DNA of 64,000 nucleotides from Ampullaceana balthica (lineage: Eukaryota; Mollusca; Gastropoda; Lymnaeidae), in contig CALYLW010000700.1 in the NCBI GenBank assembly GCA_944989445.1, positions 289,306 through 353,305 of the forward strand, read 5' to 3'. The position numbers and the translations under genes are program-made. The notes below the pieces were generated by a model, which did not search any database, was not told the origin of the DNA, and saw nothing but the letters and a program-made list of their open reading frames with translations. Positions 1 through 11,614 of this stretch are shown here, in pieces (the stretch's first letter is position 1; each line of letters begins with the position of its first letter).

Positions 1-51
1 TAATCACTCGGCAACGGGTACCCGGGTCCCGGGTACCCGTTGACAGGCCTA
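1..51. mobile_element. Terminal end of a hAT-C-type DNA transposon, cut by the window edge
   Basis: The first 51 bases match the right end of the complete hAT-C element at 13326-15245 almost base for base. They include the subterminal palindrome built from GGGTACCCGGG and the terminal TTGACAGGCCTA. The rest of the element lies outside the window, so its other end and its target duplication cannot be seen. Confidence 0.7.
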
Positions 52-520
52 GTTTCAACACTTTTTGAACATGGTCTCTAGTTGTATGTTTACTGTTTAA
101 TAAAATAAATAGTATTGCAAAAGTTCTATGTTTACCACGTTTTTATTGACTTGCTTTCGTGTCTGTCTGTCCGCAATTTTTCAAATTTGCTAACGTAAAA
201 TTAAACCACTGCTGATGGTCCTAGAGAGCTCAAATTTTTTACCACATATAGATCTTGGATGACAATACATTGTGTCAAAATTTCAGATCGATCGAATGTA
301 GCTTAATTAAATTAATGCATTTTTAGTTTATCTCTAAATAAGCATCTGTATCCGACTGCCGTTGTAAGATTTCAAGTGCCAAGTTCACCCCGTGACCTAA
401 TTGCATGGTATTAACGTTGGGCGGATGCTGATGAGGTGTTTGGTAAAATAAAAAGAGGTAAAAAAAAATAAAAAAAAGATTTAAAAAAACCACGTTTTTA
501 TTAGTGGACCAAAAAGATTA

Positions 521-872
521 AAATAAATAAAGGTAAAAAAGGATGTTTAAGAACCACGTTTTTATAAGTGGACTAAAAAGAAGAAAATAAGTTACAACTT
601 ATACGTTCAAGTACTGTGATTTAATATGACTAAAAACTTTGGGCGGGCGTTTATGAGGTTTTACATATGCAGTTCATTCATTCACTCACTTATAGATCTC
701 TCTTTTGCCTTCTAAATTATAAATCTTTAATTTTTATACCAAACACCCGCCCAACGTTTTTAATCATATTAAATCACAGTACTTGAACGTATTAGTTTTA
801 ACTTATTTTCTTCTTTTTAGTCCACTTATAAAAACGTGGATTTTAAAAAATCCTTTTTTACCTTTATTTATT
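521..872. repeat. Long foldback (inverted-repeat) element, copy 1
   Basis: Two arms of about 130 bp (521-651 and 741-872) are near-perfect inverted copies of each other. Both contain AGTACTGTGATTTAATATGA or its complement and the GGGCGGGCG/CGCCCGCCC pair. The spacer at 652-740 is about 90 bp. As RNA or single strand this would form a very long hairpin. A second copy lies at 4402-4755 with the spacer in the opposite orientation. Confidence 0.75.
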
Positions 873-1081
873 AAATCCCTTGTATTAATTTCACCGTCTT
901 GTCTGTCGTGGTTCCGTGGAAAAACAAAAGTAAAAAATGACCCACTTTCCGTAATCCTATCTAGCTGAAATTTCGCACATAGACTTGTGTCAACTAACAA
1001 TGCATTGTATCAACATTTCAGAACGATCGAATGTACCGTAATTAAATTAATAAATTTTTAGCTTATCTCTATGTAGCATGT

Positions 1082-1358
1082 TTAGCCGTCTGCTAAAATT
1101 GACGCCCACGGGTCACTGGAGGTTCACTCCAGCACTCGATGTCACAGGGGTCAGGAGAGCCCCTGACCACACCCCCGTAACACACTGGGACTGGTCTGTG
1201 AGAGAGGGAGAGTGTAGAGGTAGCGTAGAGAGAGAGAGAGAGAGAGAAGTGACTTAGCTGTGTATTCTGTGTCTTGAGTTAATAAACCTGTTTGATATGC
1301 TTAGCAATCAGCGACTTGGACTTTATTGTTCTAATAACTTAGCCACCACTCGGCTACA
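1082..1358. mobile_element. Possible solo LTR
   Basis: The segment begins TTAGCCG and ends CGGCTACA, which are short inverted ends. It is flanked by CATGT on both sides (1077-1081 and 1359-1363), as expected for a 5-bp LTR-retrotransposon target duplication. It contains an AATAAA signal near 1280 and a (GA)n run at 1226-1248. The left end lacks the usual TG, and no internal retroelement coding sequence is present. A related start, TGTAGCCGTC, occurs near 4774. The call is tentative. Confidence 0.35.
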
Positions 1359-1876
1359 CATGTAAATGTTTATGCTATTCTGTCGCGCGGTGCGTATTAT
1401 ATTTAACATACTTCGGGGGATGCGTATTATATTAAACATGCATTTATAATATTTCCCGATCTGTAAATGTTTATGCTATTCTGTCGCGCGGTGCCTTTTA
1501 CATTGTACTTAATCAATACTTTCATTTATGTCTCATATATAAGGGATTTTTAGTCAAAAACTTTGTTTTTACGGGTTCTTTATATTTATACGTTATATTC
1601 TACAAGATTTTGCGCATTTAAATATTGCTACATTTGCATTGTCAATCCTGTCGATCATTGAATTATTCATCATCATCAACAAACATTCAAAGAACAGAAA
1701 ATGCTATCTTAATATCATAATGGGAATGATAATGGGCTCAAAACAAATCATTGTGACGCAGGGATGACAATGATATCATGTTCATCAAGCTGAGTGTCAT
1801 AAAGTCTGACGCGTGCATTGTCATCTATTGCATTAAAACTATTTCATTGTGTTTGTCTATTGCACAGTTAATAAAA

Positions 1877-2367
1877 AAAAACGTAAAAAACCTAGTTTTT
1901 CACTATAAATCCTTTATGTACGAGACGTAACTAAAAGAATGTTCATTACAATACGCAGCGCCAGACCATCCAGAAATACAAAATTGCAGTTGTGTCGTAA
2001 AACATGTTTAATTTAATGCGCACCGATCAGGAATATGTTTATAAAAAGAGTTGTCAATAAAATACGCACCTTATTGCGCGACAGAAAGGTTGTTCAATAT
2101 AATACGCACCGTGACGCTCCATCTCAAAAAATAGCATGATACACAGGAATAAATAAAATAATCTAAAAAATCAATAATTTAATTACGGTACATGCGATCG
2201 ATCTGAAATTTTGATACATTGTTTTTATTATCGGTACGAAACTACCTGCAAAATTTCAGCTCGCTAGCTTACGAGCAAGTGGGTTAAAAATCGATCAAAA
2301 GTTTTGCGACAAGGGCGGGCGGGCGGGCGGCCGCAGACACCACGAGTTAATATAAAGGATTTAAAAA
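1877..2367 (-). repeat. Rep1 interspersed repeat
   Basis: This reverse-orientation copy of Rep1 runs from a GTAAAAAACCTAG / ACTATAAATCCTTTATG end to a TAATATAAAGGATTTAAA end. It contains three boxes of the type AATACGCACC and the paired CTGAAATTTTG and CAAAATTTCAG core. It matches the copies at 15505-16300 over most of its length. It is non-coding. Confidence 0.7.
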
Positions 2368-3038
2368 GTTACCCACGTATTAAAGAAATTGCCTGTCTAC
2401 ATTTTGTGCGAGGTTATTTTTGTCACATTTTGATGAAGACGTTTAATCTGGAGACTTCCCTTTAGAATTGTCATTAAACTGACAATAACTTTTTGTGGCT
2501 TTTTAACTCATTCGAGATGGTTTTGTGCCGCTAGAAGAAAGTATATTTAAATGCTACAAAAACGTGATGTAGGACGCTGAACACCAGGAATCTTAGAATA
2601 ACAGCTGTGAAGCAGAATGTGAAGTGAAAGTATTCCTTCCACGTTAAATACTTATTTATCATTTTTGCAGGGCAGCTATTTTTGTTTATTTCCACACAGG
2701 TAATATTTTAGAAAAATCACATTAAATCGTAAGTTTTTTTTCAAGGACATTTTCCATAGGTAAAAAATAACATCAATATTAAGAGCTACAAAAACAATAA
2801 ATGATGTCAGGCGTAATTTTTTTAACTTTCAATTTTTCTTTCTTGCAACATAAATTGATCTCGAAGTTTTCGACACGTTGAAAGTGAATACGCTCTTATA
2901 AGAAAGTGGTGTTTTTGTTATTATACTCAACAATGAGCTGTCCATTATTTTGTGACAAAGTAAAATTACAACAAATTTCCATTTGGTTAAATTCGAGGCT
3001 TAAACTGACTGTGATCGCTTGATTTGTTTGAAAAAGTT
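2368..3038. other. AT-rich non-coding DNA
   Basis: I see no gene, terminal inverted repeat or tandem array here. The sequence is AT-rich with scattered short homopolymers. Confidence 0.6.
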
Positions 3039-3265
3039 AAGGTGAACTATGAAATTCTTGGTAAACTCAAGGTAAACTATGAAATTCTTGGTAAACTCAA
3101 GGTAAACTATGAATTTCTTGGTTAACTTAAGGTAAACTATGAAATTCTTGGTAAACTCAAGGTAAACTATGAAATTCTTGGTAAACTCAAGTAAACTATG
3201 AAATTCTTGGTAAACTCGAGGTAAACTATTATTCTTGGTAAACTCAAGTTAAACTATGAAATTCT
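3039..3265. repeat. Minisatellite, 30-bp unit, about 7 copies
   Basis: The unit combines GGTAAACTATGAAATTCTT and GGTAAACTCAA. Each unit therefore carries two GGTAAACT sub-repeats. Copies are nearly identical apart from a few single-base deletions towards the right end. Confidence 0.9.
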
Positions 3266-3524
3266 ATATTTTTGTAATAGGTCGAACACATTTTTTAAAA
3301 GACACGCATTCGGCACGTACATAGATGAATGCACTAATTGGATTTGGTATAAATTAATTTATTAGACGCGAAGCGGTGTACACTGCAGCATACATTGTTT
3401 GCATGTTAGCTTCTGGTTTCACAATGATAACAAAGACCTTAAAATATCGCTGAAATTTTCGTTGATTGACTAATCACTATCTCAATTATGATTCATTGTT
3501 AAATTATGATAAATGTGTTAAATG

Positions 3525-3762
3525 TCTCTCTCTCTCTCTCTCTCTCTAATTCTCTCTCTCTCTCTCTCTCTCTAATTCTCTCTCTCTCTCTCTAACTCTC
3601 TCTCTAACTCTCTCTCTCTCTAACTCTCTCTCTCTCTAACTCTCTCTCTAACTCTCTCTCTAACTCTCTCTCTCTCTCTCTAACTCTCTCTCTCTCTCTA
3701 ACTCTCTCTCTCTCTAACTCTCTCTCTCTCTCTAACTCTCTCTCTCTCTAACTCTCTCTGTC

Positions 3763-3851
<89 letters not shown>
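3525..3851. repeat. (TC)n microsatellite with AACTCTC interruptions
   Basis: The right 80 bp are almost pure TC. The left part is broken by regularly placed CTAACTC or CTAATTC interruptions. Reading frames with long Arg-Glu runs on the minus strand are a consequence of the repeat, not genes. The tract abuts a Rep1 core at 3852. Confidence 0.95.
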
Positions 3852-3854
<3 letters not shown>

Positions 3855-4990
3855 GTTCGTCGTGGTCGGGCAAAAAAACAAAAGTAAAAGATGACCCACT
3901 TCCCGTGATGCTTTCGAGCTGAAATTGTGCACATAGACTTGTGTCACCTAACAATTCATTGTATTAAAATTTCAGACCGATCGAATGTACTTTAATTAAA
4001 TTAATTCATTTTTATTACTACGTTTTTATTAGCTCGCTTTCGTTGGTGAGGCATTGTCCAAGATTTTTTCAAATCTGCCAACGTAAAATTGAACCACTTC
4101 TGATGGTCCTAGAGATCTGAAAATTTTACCACAGATAGATCTTGGATGACAATGCATTGTATCAAAATTTCAGATTGATCAAATGTACTGTTATTAAATT
4201 ATTGAACTTTTAAGTTTATCTATAGTCTATATAAAAGCATCTGTAACGTCGGCTTTTGTTGACATCTGTGAGTTCGCCCCGTGACCACATCACAATGTTT
4301 TTAAAACGTTGGGCGGGCGCTTGTGAGGTGTTTGGTAAAATAAATAGAGGTAAAAAAATATTTTTAAAAACCAGGTTGTTAGAAGTGGACTAAAAAGAAT
4401 AAAATAAATAGAAGTAAAAAAAAGATTTTTAAAAACCACGTTTTTATAAGCGGACTAAAAAGAAGAAAATAATTTAAAACTTATTAGTTCAAGTACTTCG
4501 ATTTAATATGACTAAAAACGTGGGGTGGGTGTTTGGTATAAAAATTAAAGATTTCTAATGTAGAAGGCAAAAGAGAGATCTATAAGTGAGAGAATGAGTG
4601 AACCGCATATGTTAAACCTCATAAGCGCCCGCCCCACGTTTTTAGTCATATTAAATCGAAGTACTTGAACTAATAAGTTTTAAATTATTTTCTTCTTTTT
4701 AGTCCGCTTATAAAAACGTGGTTTTTAAAAATCTTTTTTTTACTTCTATTTTTTAGTTTATATAACTTAATGTAGCCGTCCGTGATTGTTCACCTCCACG
4801 TGCTGTAGTTCAGTCCAGCCATAGATGGACCCCCCCAACCCCGTGTTTTACAGCAAGGGGAGATCAGTCAGTTTATGTCTGTAAATGTTTGCCGCGTGTT
4901 TCGTATTGTATTGAGCATATCAATACTTTAAGTTCTGTCTCATCTATCACTGATTTATAGTCAAAAACTTTGTTTTTACGTGTTGTTTAA
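3852..4990 (+). repeat. Rep1 composite with two cores and a foldback
   Basis: Rep1 cores occur at about 3890-4015 and 4090-4215. Each has the paired AAATTT-CAG halves and a TTAATTAAATTA or TTATTAAATTA run. The foldback element at 4402-4755 sits after the second core, exactly as in the copy at 120-1570. The Rep1 end motif ACTGATTTATAGTCAAAAAC is at 4948-4967. The parallel layout suggests that foldback plus Rep1 moved or duplicated as one unit. Confidence 0.6.
4402..4755. repeat. Long foldback element, copy 2, spacer inverted
   Basis: The arms (about 4402-4534 and 4623-4755) are near-perfect inverted repeats and match the arms of copy 1. The left flank matches the left flank of copy 1 in the same orientation, through CCCCGTGACC and GAGGTGTTTGGTAAAATAAA. 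The spacer reads as the reverse complement of the copy 1 spacer: GGCAAAAGAGAGATCTATAA here against TTATAGATCTCTCTTTTGCC there. Confidence 0.75.
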
Positions 4991-5843
4991 TTTGTTTCTC
5001 GAATAAGCGCCTGGTTGGAGCTTTCCTGTCAGACATCATGTCTTCCATCGGTCTCCGAGTTGAAATATTTGGGACATTTCTTCTCAACAGAAAAATCTTT
5101 AACCGAAAAGAAGAATACAAATAAAAACACAAACAACTGTTCTGTCTCATAGATAATTGAGAGTCTAGTTTGAGTGCTTGTGTTCGTCTCGTTCAACCAA
5201 GAGAGCTTACTGTTAGCAAACTATCGAACACATTTACACTTAAACATTCTGCCTCCGTCCGGAAAATAATCCTTCGTAAAAGAAAAAAAAATACAAAACT
5301 TTTGAAAGCACGCCGTCATTGTCAAATATTGTGATTGACGGTAGACTTGTAAACACTTCAAGATTGTGCTGATTGATGGGTTAAGAGGGAAAACAATTTA
5401 TCTGAGTTTGTTATACTAGAGTAGAGGAAGGCTCAGCATAAATATAACCCACAAGTTTCAAGTGGCGTAATGTTTTCTAACCTGAAGTGCTATAGTAAGA
5501 TGTAGGGCTATCCAATTGATGAGGTCGGGTTTGTTTCTCGGAAGAATATGTGTGTTTAAAAAAAAATTAAAAAAAAACACCAATCCTCTGCTTTATTTAC
5601 TTCGTCCTTTTCGAATAACCAGAAGATCGACAACGCTTATTATTGATTTTAATATGTAAAAATGCACACGCGCATCGCTTTCTTCTGTCCGTTTCTACCA
5701 GGGGGACAATAGGGGAACATTCTGCTGAATCTTATTTTCTTTTGTCTACCGTCGGTCAAACTTGTCATCTGATATTAACACGAGCGTCCTGAAATATAAC
5801 AGTCTCTGTTTTATCGATCAGATCTTCGAATCCCGTGTTGAGG
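4991..5843. other. Non-coding DNA without recognised features
   Basis: I see no supported gene or repeat boundary in this stretch. Short open frames have no recognisable protein content. Confidence 0.55.
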
Positions 5844-6065
5844 CAGGAACTCTGTTAGACATTTGGTTGGAACTCTGTCATACTATTGGCTGGAATTCTG
5901 TTAGACTATTGGCTGGAACTCTGTTAGACTATTGGCTGGAACTCTGTTAGACTATTGGCTGGAACTCTGTTAGACTATTGGCTGGAACTCTGTTAGACTA
6001 CTGGCTAGAACTCTGTTAGACTATTGGCTGGAACTCTGTTAGACTATTGGCTGGAACTCTGTTAG
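5844..6065. repeat. Minisatellite, 23-bp unit, about 9 copies
   Basis: The unit is CTCTGTTAGACTATTGGCTG plus GAA. The copies in the middle are identical. The first two and one internal copy carry substitutions, so the array looks homogenised from the centre. Confidence 0.9.
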
Positions 6066-6085
6066 GGGAATGAAATTTCATACAA

Positions 6086-6520
6086 TGTAACCGATCTAAC
6101 TTCAGAAAATAAATGCACTTACAATGGTACAGGTCACAGATATAACTTCAGTGAATGAATGCACTTTCAATGGTACAGATCTAACTTCAGTGAATGGTTG
6201 CAGTTTCAAAGGTACATATCTAACTTCAGAAAATGAATGCACTTACATTGGTACCGACCTAACTTCAGTGAAGGGTTGCGCTTTCAATTCTACAGATCTA
6301 ACTTCAGAAAATTGATGGACTTTCAATGGTAAAGATTTAACTTCAGAAAATGAATGCACTTACAATGGTACAGATCTAACTTCAGTGAATGGTTGCACTT
6401 TCAAGGTTACAGAACTAACTTCAGTGAACGGATTCACTTTAAATGATACAGATCTAACTTCAGAAAATGAATGCACTTTCAATGGTACAGATCTACCTTC
6501 AGTGGATGGAGTGCCATAAA
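6086..6520. repeat. Minisatellite, 39-bp unit, about 11 copies
   Basis: The unit contains ATCTAACTTCAG and GAATGCACTT with GGTACAG. Thirty-nine bases equal 13 codons, so one plus-strand frame reads repeats of the type TDLTSVNECTFNG for about 190 nt before a stop. Copies differ by many substitutions, and stops appear in the downstream units, so I treat it as non-coding. Confidence 0.85.
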
Positions 6521-8117
6521 AATTTACACATCTAAAAATGGAATAAACTTCAATACAACATTACGAAACTAACTGAAAGTAGGTTTTTACTTCAAAACTG
6601 GCGCTGGATAGAATTATTGTTTTAAAAATATTCCGTGGAAAGTTTGTATACCTACACAGTTAGTACTACATTAAATTATAAATTATTTTAATTTTTTTTT
6701 ATAAAACCATCCCTCTCCCCACCACCCCAGCCCCTCCGTTTTCCAAAGGGAAGAAAAAGGAATGTTCAGACATCACGTGGGGGAAAAAAAAGGGGGGGGG
6801 GTGGGCGTAATTTTATCGTTTCCATAACAACGAGAATATTTAGAAGACAAGGGCATTAATCAATAGCTTGTATAAATGAGTCGTAGTGAGTGATTGTCGG
6901 CTCTTACCGCCGTGGGCGGAAAAAAATGGCGCGTTATGGGGTCCGGTTGTGACGTAATGTATGGGAAGCTGTTGAAAAGCCATCGGATGCTCTGTAATAC
7001 CGTCGGCAGACAGAAGTAACCTAAACTTCCGGTATCGTTTTTCTGCCTCTTGAAAGAAATATCCACAAACAATAACAATAGCTGATGTTTTGTTTTGTTT
7101 TAAAGCAAGTTAGAGAATGACGCTGAAGTAGTTTTATTTATTTTTTTTGGTGATATTGCTGTTTATCCGTGGCGATCGTTTAGGACCATACCATTCTTAT
7201 CACACTATCTATGTGCTGCGGCAGCTTAGTGTGTCCTTTGGTGGCTCATGAGACCTATCCTTGCCCGAAATGTGCATCCACAAGTCTGACAAGAGATTGT
7301 TGGGTTATCCTCAGGAGGGTTACGACCACGATCTTCCTTGCTGAGTCGTCTTGAATGGAAGGAAGTCTGTTGTCTGTTTGCTTCACAGGCTGCCGCTTCC
7401 TATCGTATCACAAGGCGCCAGGAGTCTCTGTCACCGGCTGTTGCCTCCCAGGAGCCATGCCCAATGCCATACGCCTTGAATTCATTCTTAGGCGTATCTT
7501 TGTAGTTCATCCTTGATCAAAATAAGAGTTTTATTCAATATTCAAAAATAGCGTTAATATTTTTTTTTAAACAACAACTAATTTTTTTAACAAAAAATCT
7601 TTGTAAAATTCAGATTACATAAGTGTAATAACATCGAGGCAAAAAATATTTTAATTTATTCACATGAAAATGAACCAATCGTAAAATGTCATACGTAATA
7701 ACGTTTACTTTGCAAGGGTAATCTAAAATGTATCGACCATATGCTCCCGTCGTGCTTAAACAAGAAAAAAGTTAAAATAATTTTTATAGGCTTGTATTTT
7801 TTATTTTAATACATATTTTTATGATGCTCTGCAAATGTATTTTCATTTACAGCTGAGGTTGTCACTAAATAATTTTTGAACATTTATTCGCCCTCGTGTC
7901 TCAGTTTTTAGTTAAACTACGAGTCAAGCCTTTAATAAAGCATTATCTTACATGTTCCTCTACTGTTGTAAATACACGTAACGGTGGTAGACAAAATTGA
8001 AATGTTCTCAAATATTAATCAGATGACTTTTGTATGTCTGACGTTTGTCGCACAAAAATAAAAAGCTGATATAGCAATAATACCTCCGATAATTAAACTT
8101 TAAAGTGTAAACTCATT
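6521..8117. other. Non-coding DNA with one GC-richer island
   Basis: There is a C-rich then poly-G stretch near 6710-6805. An island at about 7190-7510 has higher GC than its flanks and contains no repeat unit that I recognise. It could be an old gene or element fragment, but no frame reads as a known protein. Confidence 0.5.
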
Positions 8118-8972
8118 TATTGGGCAGTTCATATATTGACCCTATCCTTATTGACCAACACAATTATTGACAACTTCATTGAATGACCAACTCATAAGTG
8201 ACCAGCTTCGCTATTTAAAAAATCAATTCAGTTATTGTCTACCTAAGATGGTGCCAAAATCAAATTTCGACAACCTTAACTGTATACCCTTTCATTTATC
8301 GACTACCTCATTAATTAAACATATTTTTAATATTTAACACATTATGTATTGACCACCTACTCTATTGACCACCTCCTTTATTGACCACTTCCATTATTAA
8401 CCACCTCCTTTATTGACCACTTCCTTTATTGACCACCTCAGCTATTGACACCTCCTTTATTGACCACCTACTCTATTGACCACCTCCTTTATTGACCACT
8501 TCCATTATTAACCACCTCCTTTATTGACCACTTCATTTATTGACCACCTCATTTATTGACCACCTCCATTATTAACCACCTCCTTTATTGACCACCTCCG
8601 CTATTGACACCTCCTTTATTGACCACCTCCTTTAATTACCACCTCATTTATTGACTCCTCCTTTATTGACCACCTCCTTTATTAATAACCTCTTTTATTG
8701 ACCAGCTCCTTTATCAACCACCTCATTTATTGAATATCTCTTTGTTGACCACTTAATTTATTGACCACCTCATTTTAAGATCACTTCATTTATGAATTCC
8801 TTATTTATTGACCACTTCCTGTATTGAATACCTCATTTATTCAATAACTCTTTATTGACCACCTCATTTATTGACCACTTCATTTATTAACTACTTCATT
8901 GTGCATTTATTGACCCCTTATTTATTATTCTATATATAATTTATTATATTAATTTACTGACCACTTCATATC
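8118..8972. repeat. Degenerate satellite, about 17-bp unit (TTATTGACCACCTCC)
   Basis: Variants of TTATTGACCACCTCCTT repeat dozens of times, strongest from 8340 to 8800 and more degenerate at both ends. The array resumes at 17859, after the two hAT insertions, which shows it was the insertion target. Confidence 0.85.
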
Positions 8973-8980
8973 CCTATCAC

Positions 8981-11614
8981 CAGTGGCGTCACTAGGGGGG
9001 TGCGGGGGGGGGGCGGGCCGCCCCGGGTGACACCCAACAGGGGGTGACACCCAAGCCTAAAATTTTACTGTGTACGATTTTATGTCAGAAAAAAAAAGAA
9101 TACACATTTTTTTCATCTACAAAGAAATTAAGAAATACAATGAAATAAGTTGAACACGAAAACTTTTTATTATGAAAATATCAGTTAACATGCAATTACA
9201 AAACAGTCCCAGCACACAAACAACATCAAAACAAATTAGGTAAAAAATAAAGAAAAAAACAGTCGCAGCGGATAGATCTTTAAAAAAGGCTGGGCATGAA
9301 AGAGGCAGGGTCTTATGTTTTAAAAGATATAAAGCCATTTGGGCTTTGACACACCGACACCATGGACGAATCCCACCTCACGACTCCCTCCACAACAGTA
9401 GGGTGGGGGGATACGATTTTTATCCCCAAAAAAATCAAAAGATGGGTTTTCTTTGTTGATGTTTTTCTCTAGGAAAATTATGAATTCAATGTCTTTGAGG
9501 TAATATTTTGTTTTATATATATTTATTAAAGGCGTGAAAGCATAAATATGCATGTTTAATGTTTATATACAGGTAGTCCTCCGAATACGACAGCCCCATC
9601 CCGAATTAACGCTGCTTTGTGGTTACGAACGCGCCACCATAAAGAATAATATTACGAGTTATTCCGTATTTTAAATATTTTTTTAAAAAACTTTTGTTTT
9701 TCATGAGGTAACGAAAATGTTTTCTCTATTTGAAATAAAAAAATTATTGAAAAATATGTATTATTAATTATTATTTCAACCTACAACTTTCGTTTGCAAA
9801 TTGTTCTCCTGGCAAAGTTTTCAATCAAGTCAGTAAAGCTAAGTAAGCTTACAAGTTCCTTTTCAACGCTCATTACAGAGAGCATATTCAGTCTTTGTTG
9901 TCCCATGCAAATTCTAACTCATTTTATATTCTTTTCAACTATGAAAAAGATCTTTCTCTGCTGCAGTTTGATGTAATCATTTAAAGATAGATGCGAAGTG
10001 CGACGTGTACATTTGTAAAGGACTGTATGAAATTTGGCTCATTCAAAGGCAATAAAATGTATAGCTCTGTGCACCTGTTTTGAGTCTCGCATTGGGCTAC
10101 TTCCTTTTTCTTACCCTGGGGCTGGACAATAACTTTTTTAAGAGTCCTGAAAATTGGACTAAAATTCTGAAGGTAAGAAGTCTTCGAAATCACTTGAACA
10201 TTCTTCCATTAACTTGGCTGCTGCACATCGGATGGCGAAATTGCTGAACTCAGTTAAGTTTGTAAGAAAGACAAATTTCTCATGTAGTATTTATATGCTC
10301 CTAACTGATGTTGTAGGGCTTAAGAAAGTTTGTCAATGATTACCAGAAATACCTCAACCTTGAATTTTTGTGTTGGGGAGAATACTGTTTTGGTGATGTC
10401 CCTTTATCAAACTGACGCTTTCTTTCTTTTTAAAAATTTTTTAATAGCATTGAAGATTGCTTTTAACTTTTTTTTTACCACGGACTTGTCCTTTCCTTTG
10501 TCTTCATAAGAATCAAATTAATAATGCTTTCTTTTAACAAACTCAATGAGAGACTTCCTTTCTAAAATTGTTTACCAAATTTCAAGTAAAAAAATAGCGA
10601 CTCCCAGTCCAAGTTTCTTTAGAAATCCTTCTGCTTCAAGTCGACAGTCACGTGGCTGATTTTCATATGTTGTTAATTCTTCCAGTGCTGCGATATTCTC
10701 ATGGTATGAGTTATTAACAGACCTTACAGCATCATGCCAGGCTGACCATCTTGTGTCAGACAAAGGCTTGTAACATGTATCAATTTCATGTGTTTTTGAA
10801 GTACCTGTCAACGATGAGTAGATGCAACAAGTCGGGTATAAAGATTTTGTAGAAGACAAAATATCTGACTGCAGCAGGGCAACCTGCTGCACTTTTGCCA
10901 ACTAAATTAAGGGTATGGGCTGTGCACGGCACATAATGAGCAACACTGCACTTCTCACGAAGAATAGTCTGGTTTCCGTTATACTTCCTACTCATATTTG
11001 CAGCATTGCCTTATGACAGTCCAAGGCATTTTCAGGGATTCATACAAACATTTGCCTGCATCTTTACTATACGCTATAATAAGTCTGGGGGACCTTAAAC
11101 TATTGGGGGCCCCTGGCTTTAGCCCGTTCAACACATCCCTTTTAATCCGCCATAAGGGGACTGGGTCACGCATCTGTGACGATGTGTGACGAGAGGGAGG
11201 GTGTGTTTAAAAAATGGGACGTCACATCAAAAAGGCGCAACTTTAAATAAAAGTTCCACTTAAATATTTGATTGTTTATCATTTATTTAATGACGTTTTC
11301 AATGGCTTCACGCGTGTTACGATATTAGAGTACAGACTTACCCTAAATACATATTTAAGTGACAAAAACTAATTTGCTTCATGCTAATTTTAAAATAGAA
11401 AATACGTTATGGGGGGGGGGCGGTGTCAAAGGTTTGTGACGTCATAGCGTTAAAACGGGGTGGTGTCTAAGTTTTTGTGACAAATTATGACGCTGGGGGA
11501 GGGTGGGGTAAAAATCGGCAACCGTGACGTCATTTATGGACGGTCCCTTCAGTCGTGAAGGGGTGACACCATCATCTACCGCCCCGGGTGACACCAGCCC
11601 TAGTGACGCCTCTG
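8981..11614 (-). mobile_element. hAT-A DNA transposon, complete ends, coding region decayed
   Basis: The ends are CAGTGGCGTCACTAGGG at the left and the complement of CAGAGGCGTCACTAGGG at the right, followed inwards by GGTGTCACCCGGGGCGG-type sequence. Both flanks are CCTATCAC (8973-8980 and 11615-11622), an exact 8-bp duplication as hAT elements make. The transposase remnant is on the minus strand. A MITE-like segment with the ATGACGTCA motif is included near 11130-11550. A second copy of the same element, in the opposite orientation, lies at 57872-60977. Confidence 0.9.
9783..10995 (-). pseudogene. hAT-A transposase remnant (ZMYM1-like)
   Basis: On the minus strand, 10786-10995 reads MSRKYNGNQTILREKC then VAHYVPCTAHTLNLVG, and 10572-10901 reads LSDTRWSAWHDAVRSV in another frame. 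These are hallmarks of the DUF4371-type core of ZMYM1-like hAT transposases. Further downstream, around 9790-9985, the minus strand encodes an RERSFS-LKRI segment followed by LNMLSVMSVEKEL, matching the hAT C-terminal dimerisation domain. In-frame stops and at least two frameshifts separate the parts, so no functional enzyme can be made. The family cuts and pastes DNA in the nucleus. Confidence 0.8.

Larger units (their letters stand above)
120..1570 (+). repeat. Rep1 interspersed repeat, composite copy
   Basis: Rep1 is my name for the most abundant dispersed family in the window. Its hallmarks are an end reading AAATCCYTTATAT, a core with CTGAAATTTT and its complement AAAATTTCAG followed by GATCGATCG, a run TTAATTAAATTAATGCA, and an opposite end with ATAAGGGATTT and AGTCAAAAACTTTG. 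Here the core occurs twice (about 200-310 and 930-1060), with a foldback element between them and an LTR-like insertion at 1082-1358. The end motif lies at 1536-1575. It is a non-coding, non-autonomous element of unassigned class. Confidence 0.6.

Noticed and set aside
3698..3954. Arg-Glu repeat proteins on the minus strand
   Set aside because: Produced by the (TC)n tract. The same applies to 52734-52946, 55283-55495 and 56434-56661.
5762..5950. Short frame of 62 codons running into the 23-bp repeat
   Set aside because: Its second half is the minisatellite and the first half has no recognisable content.
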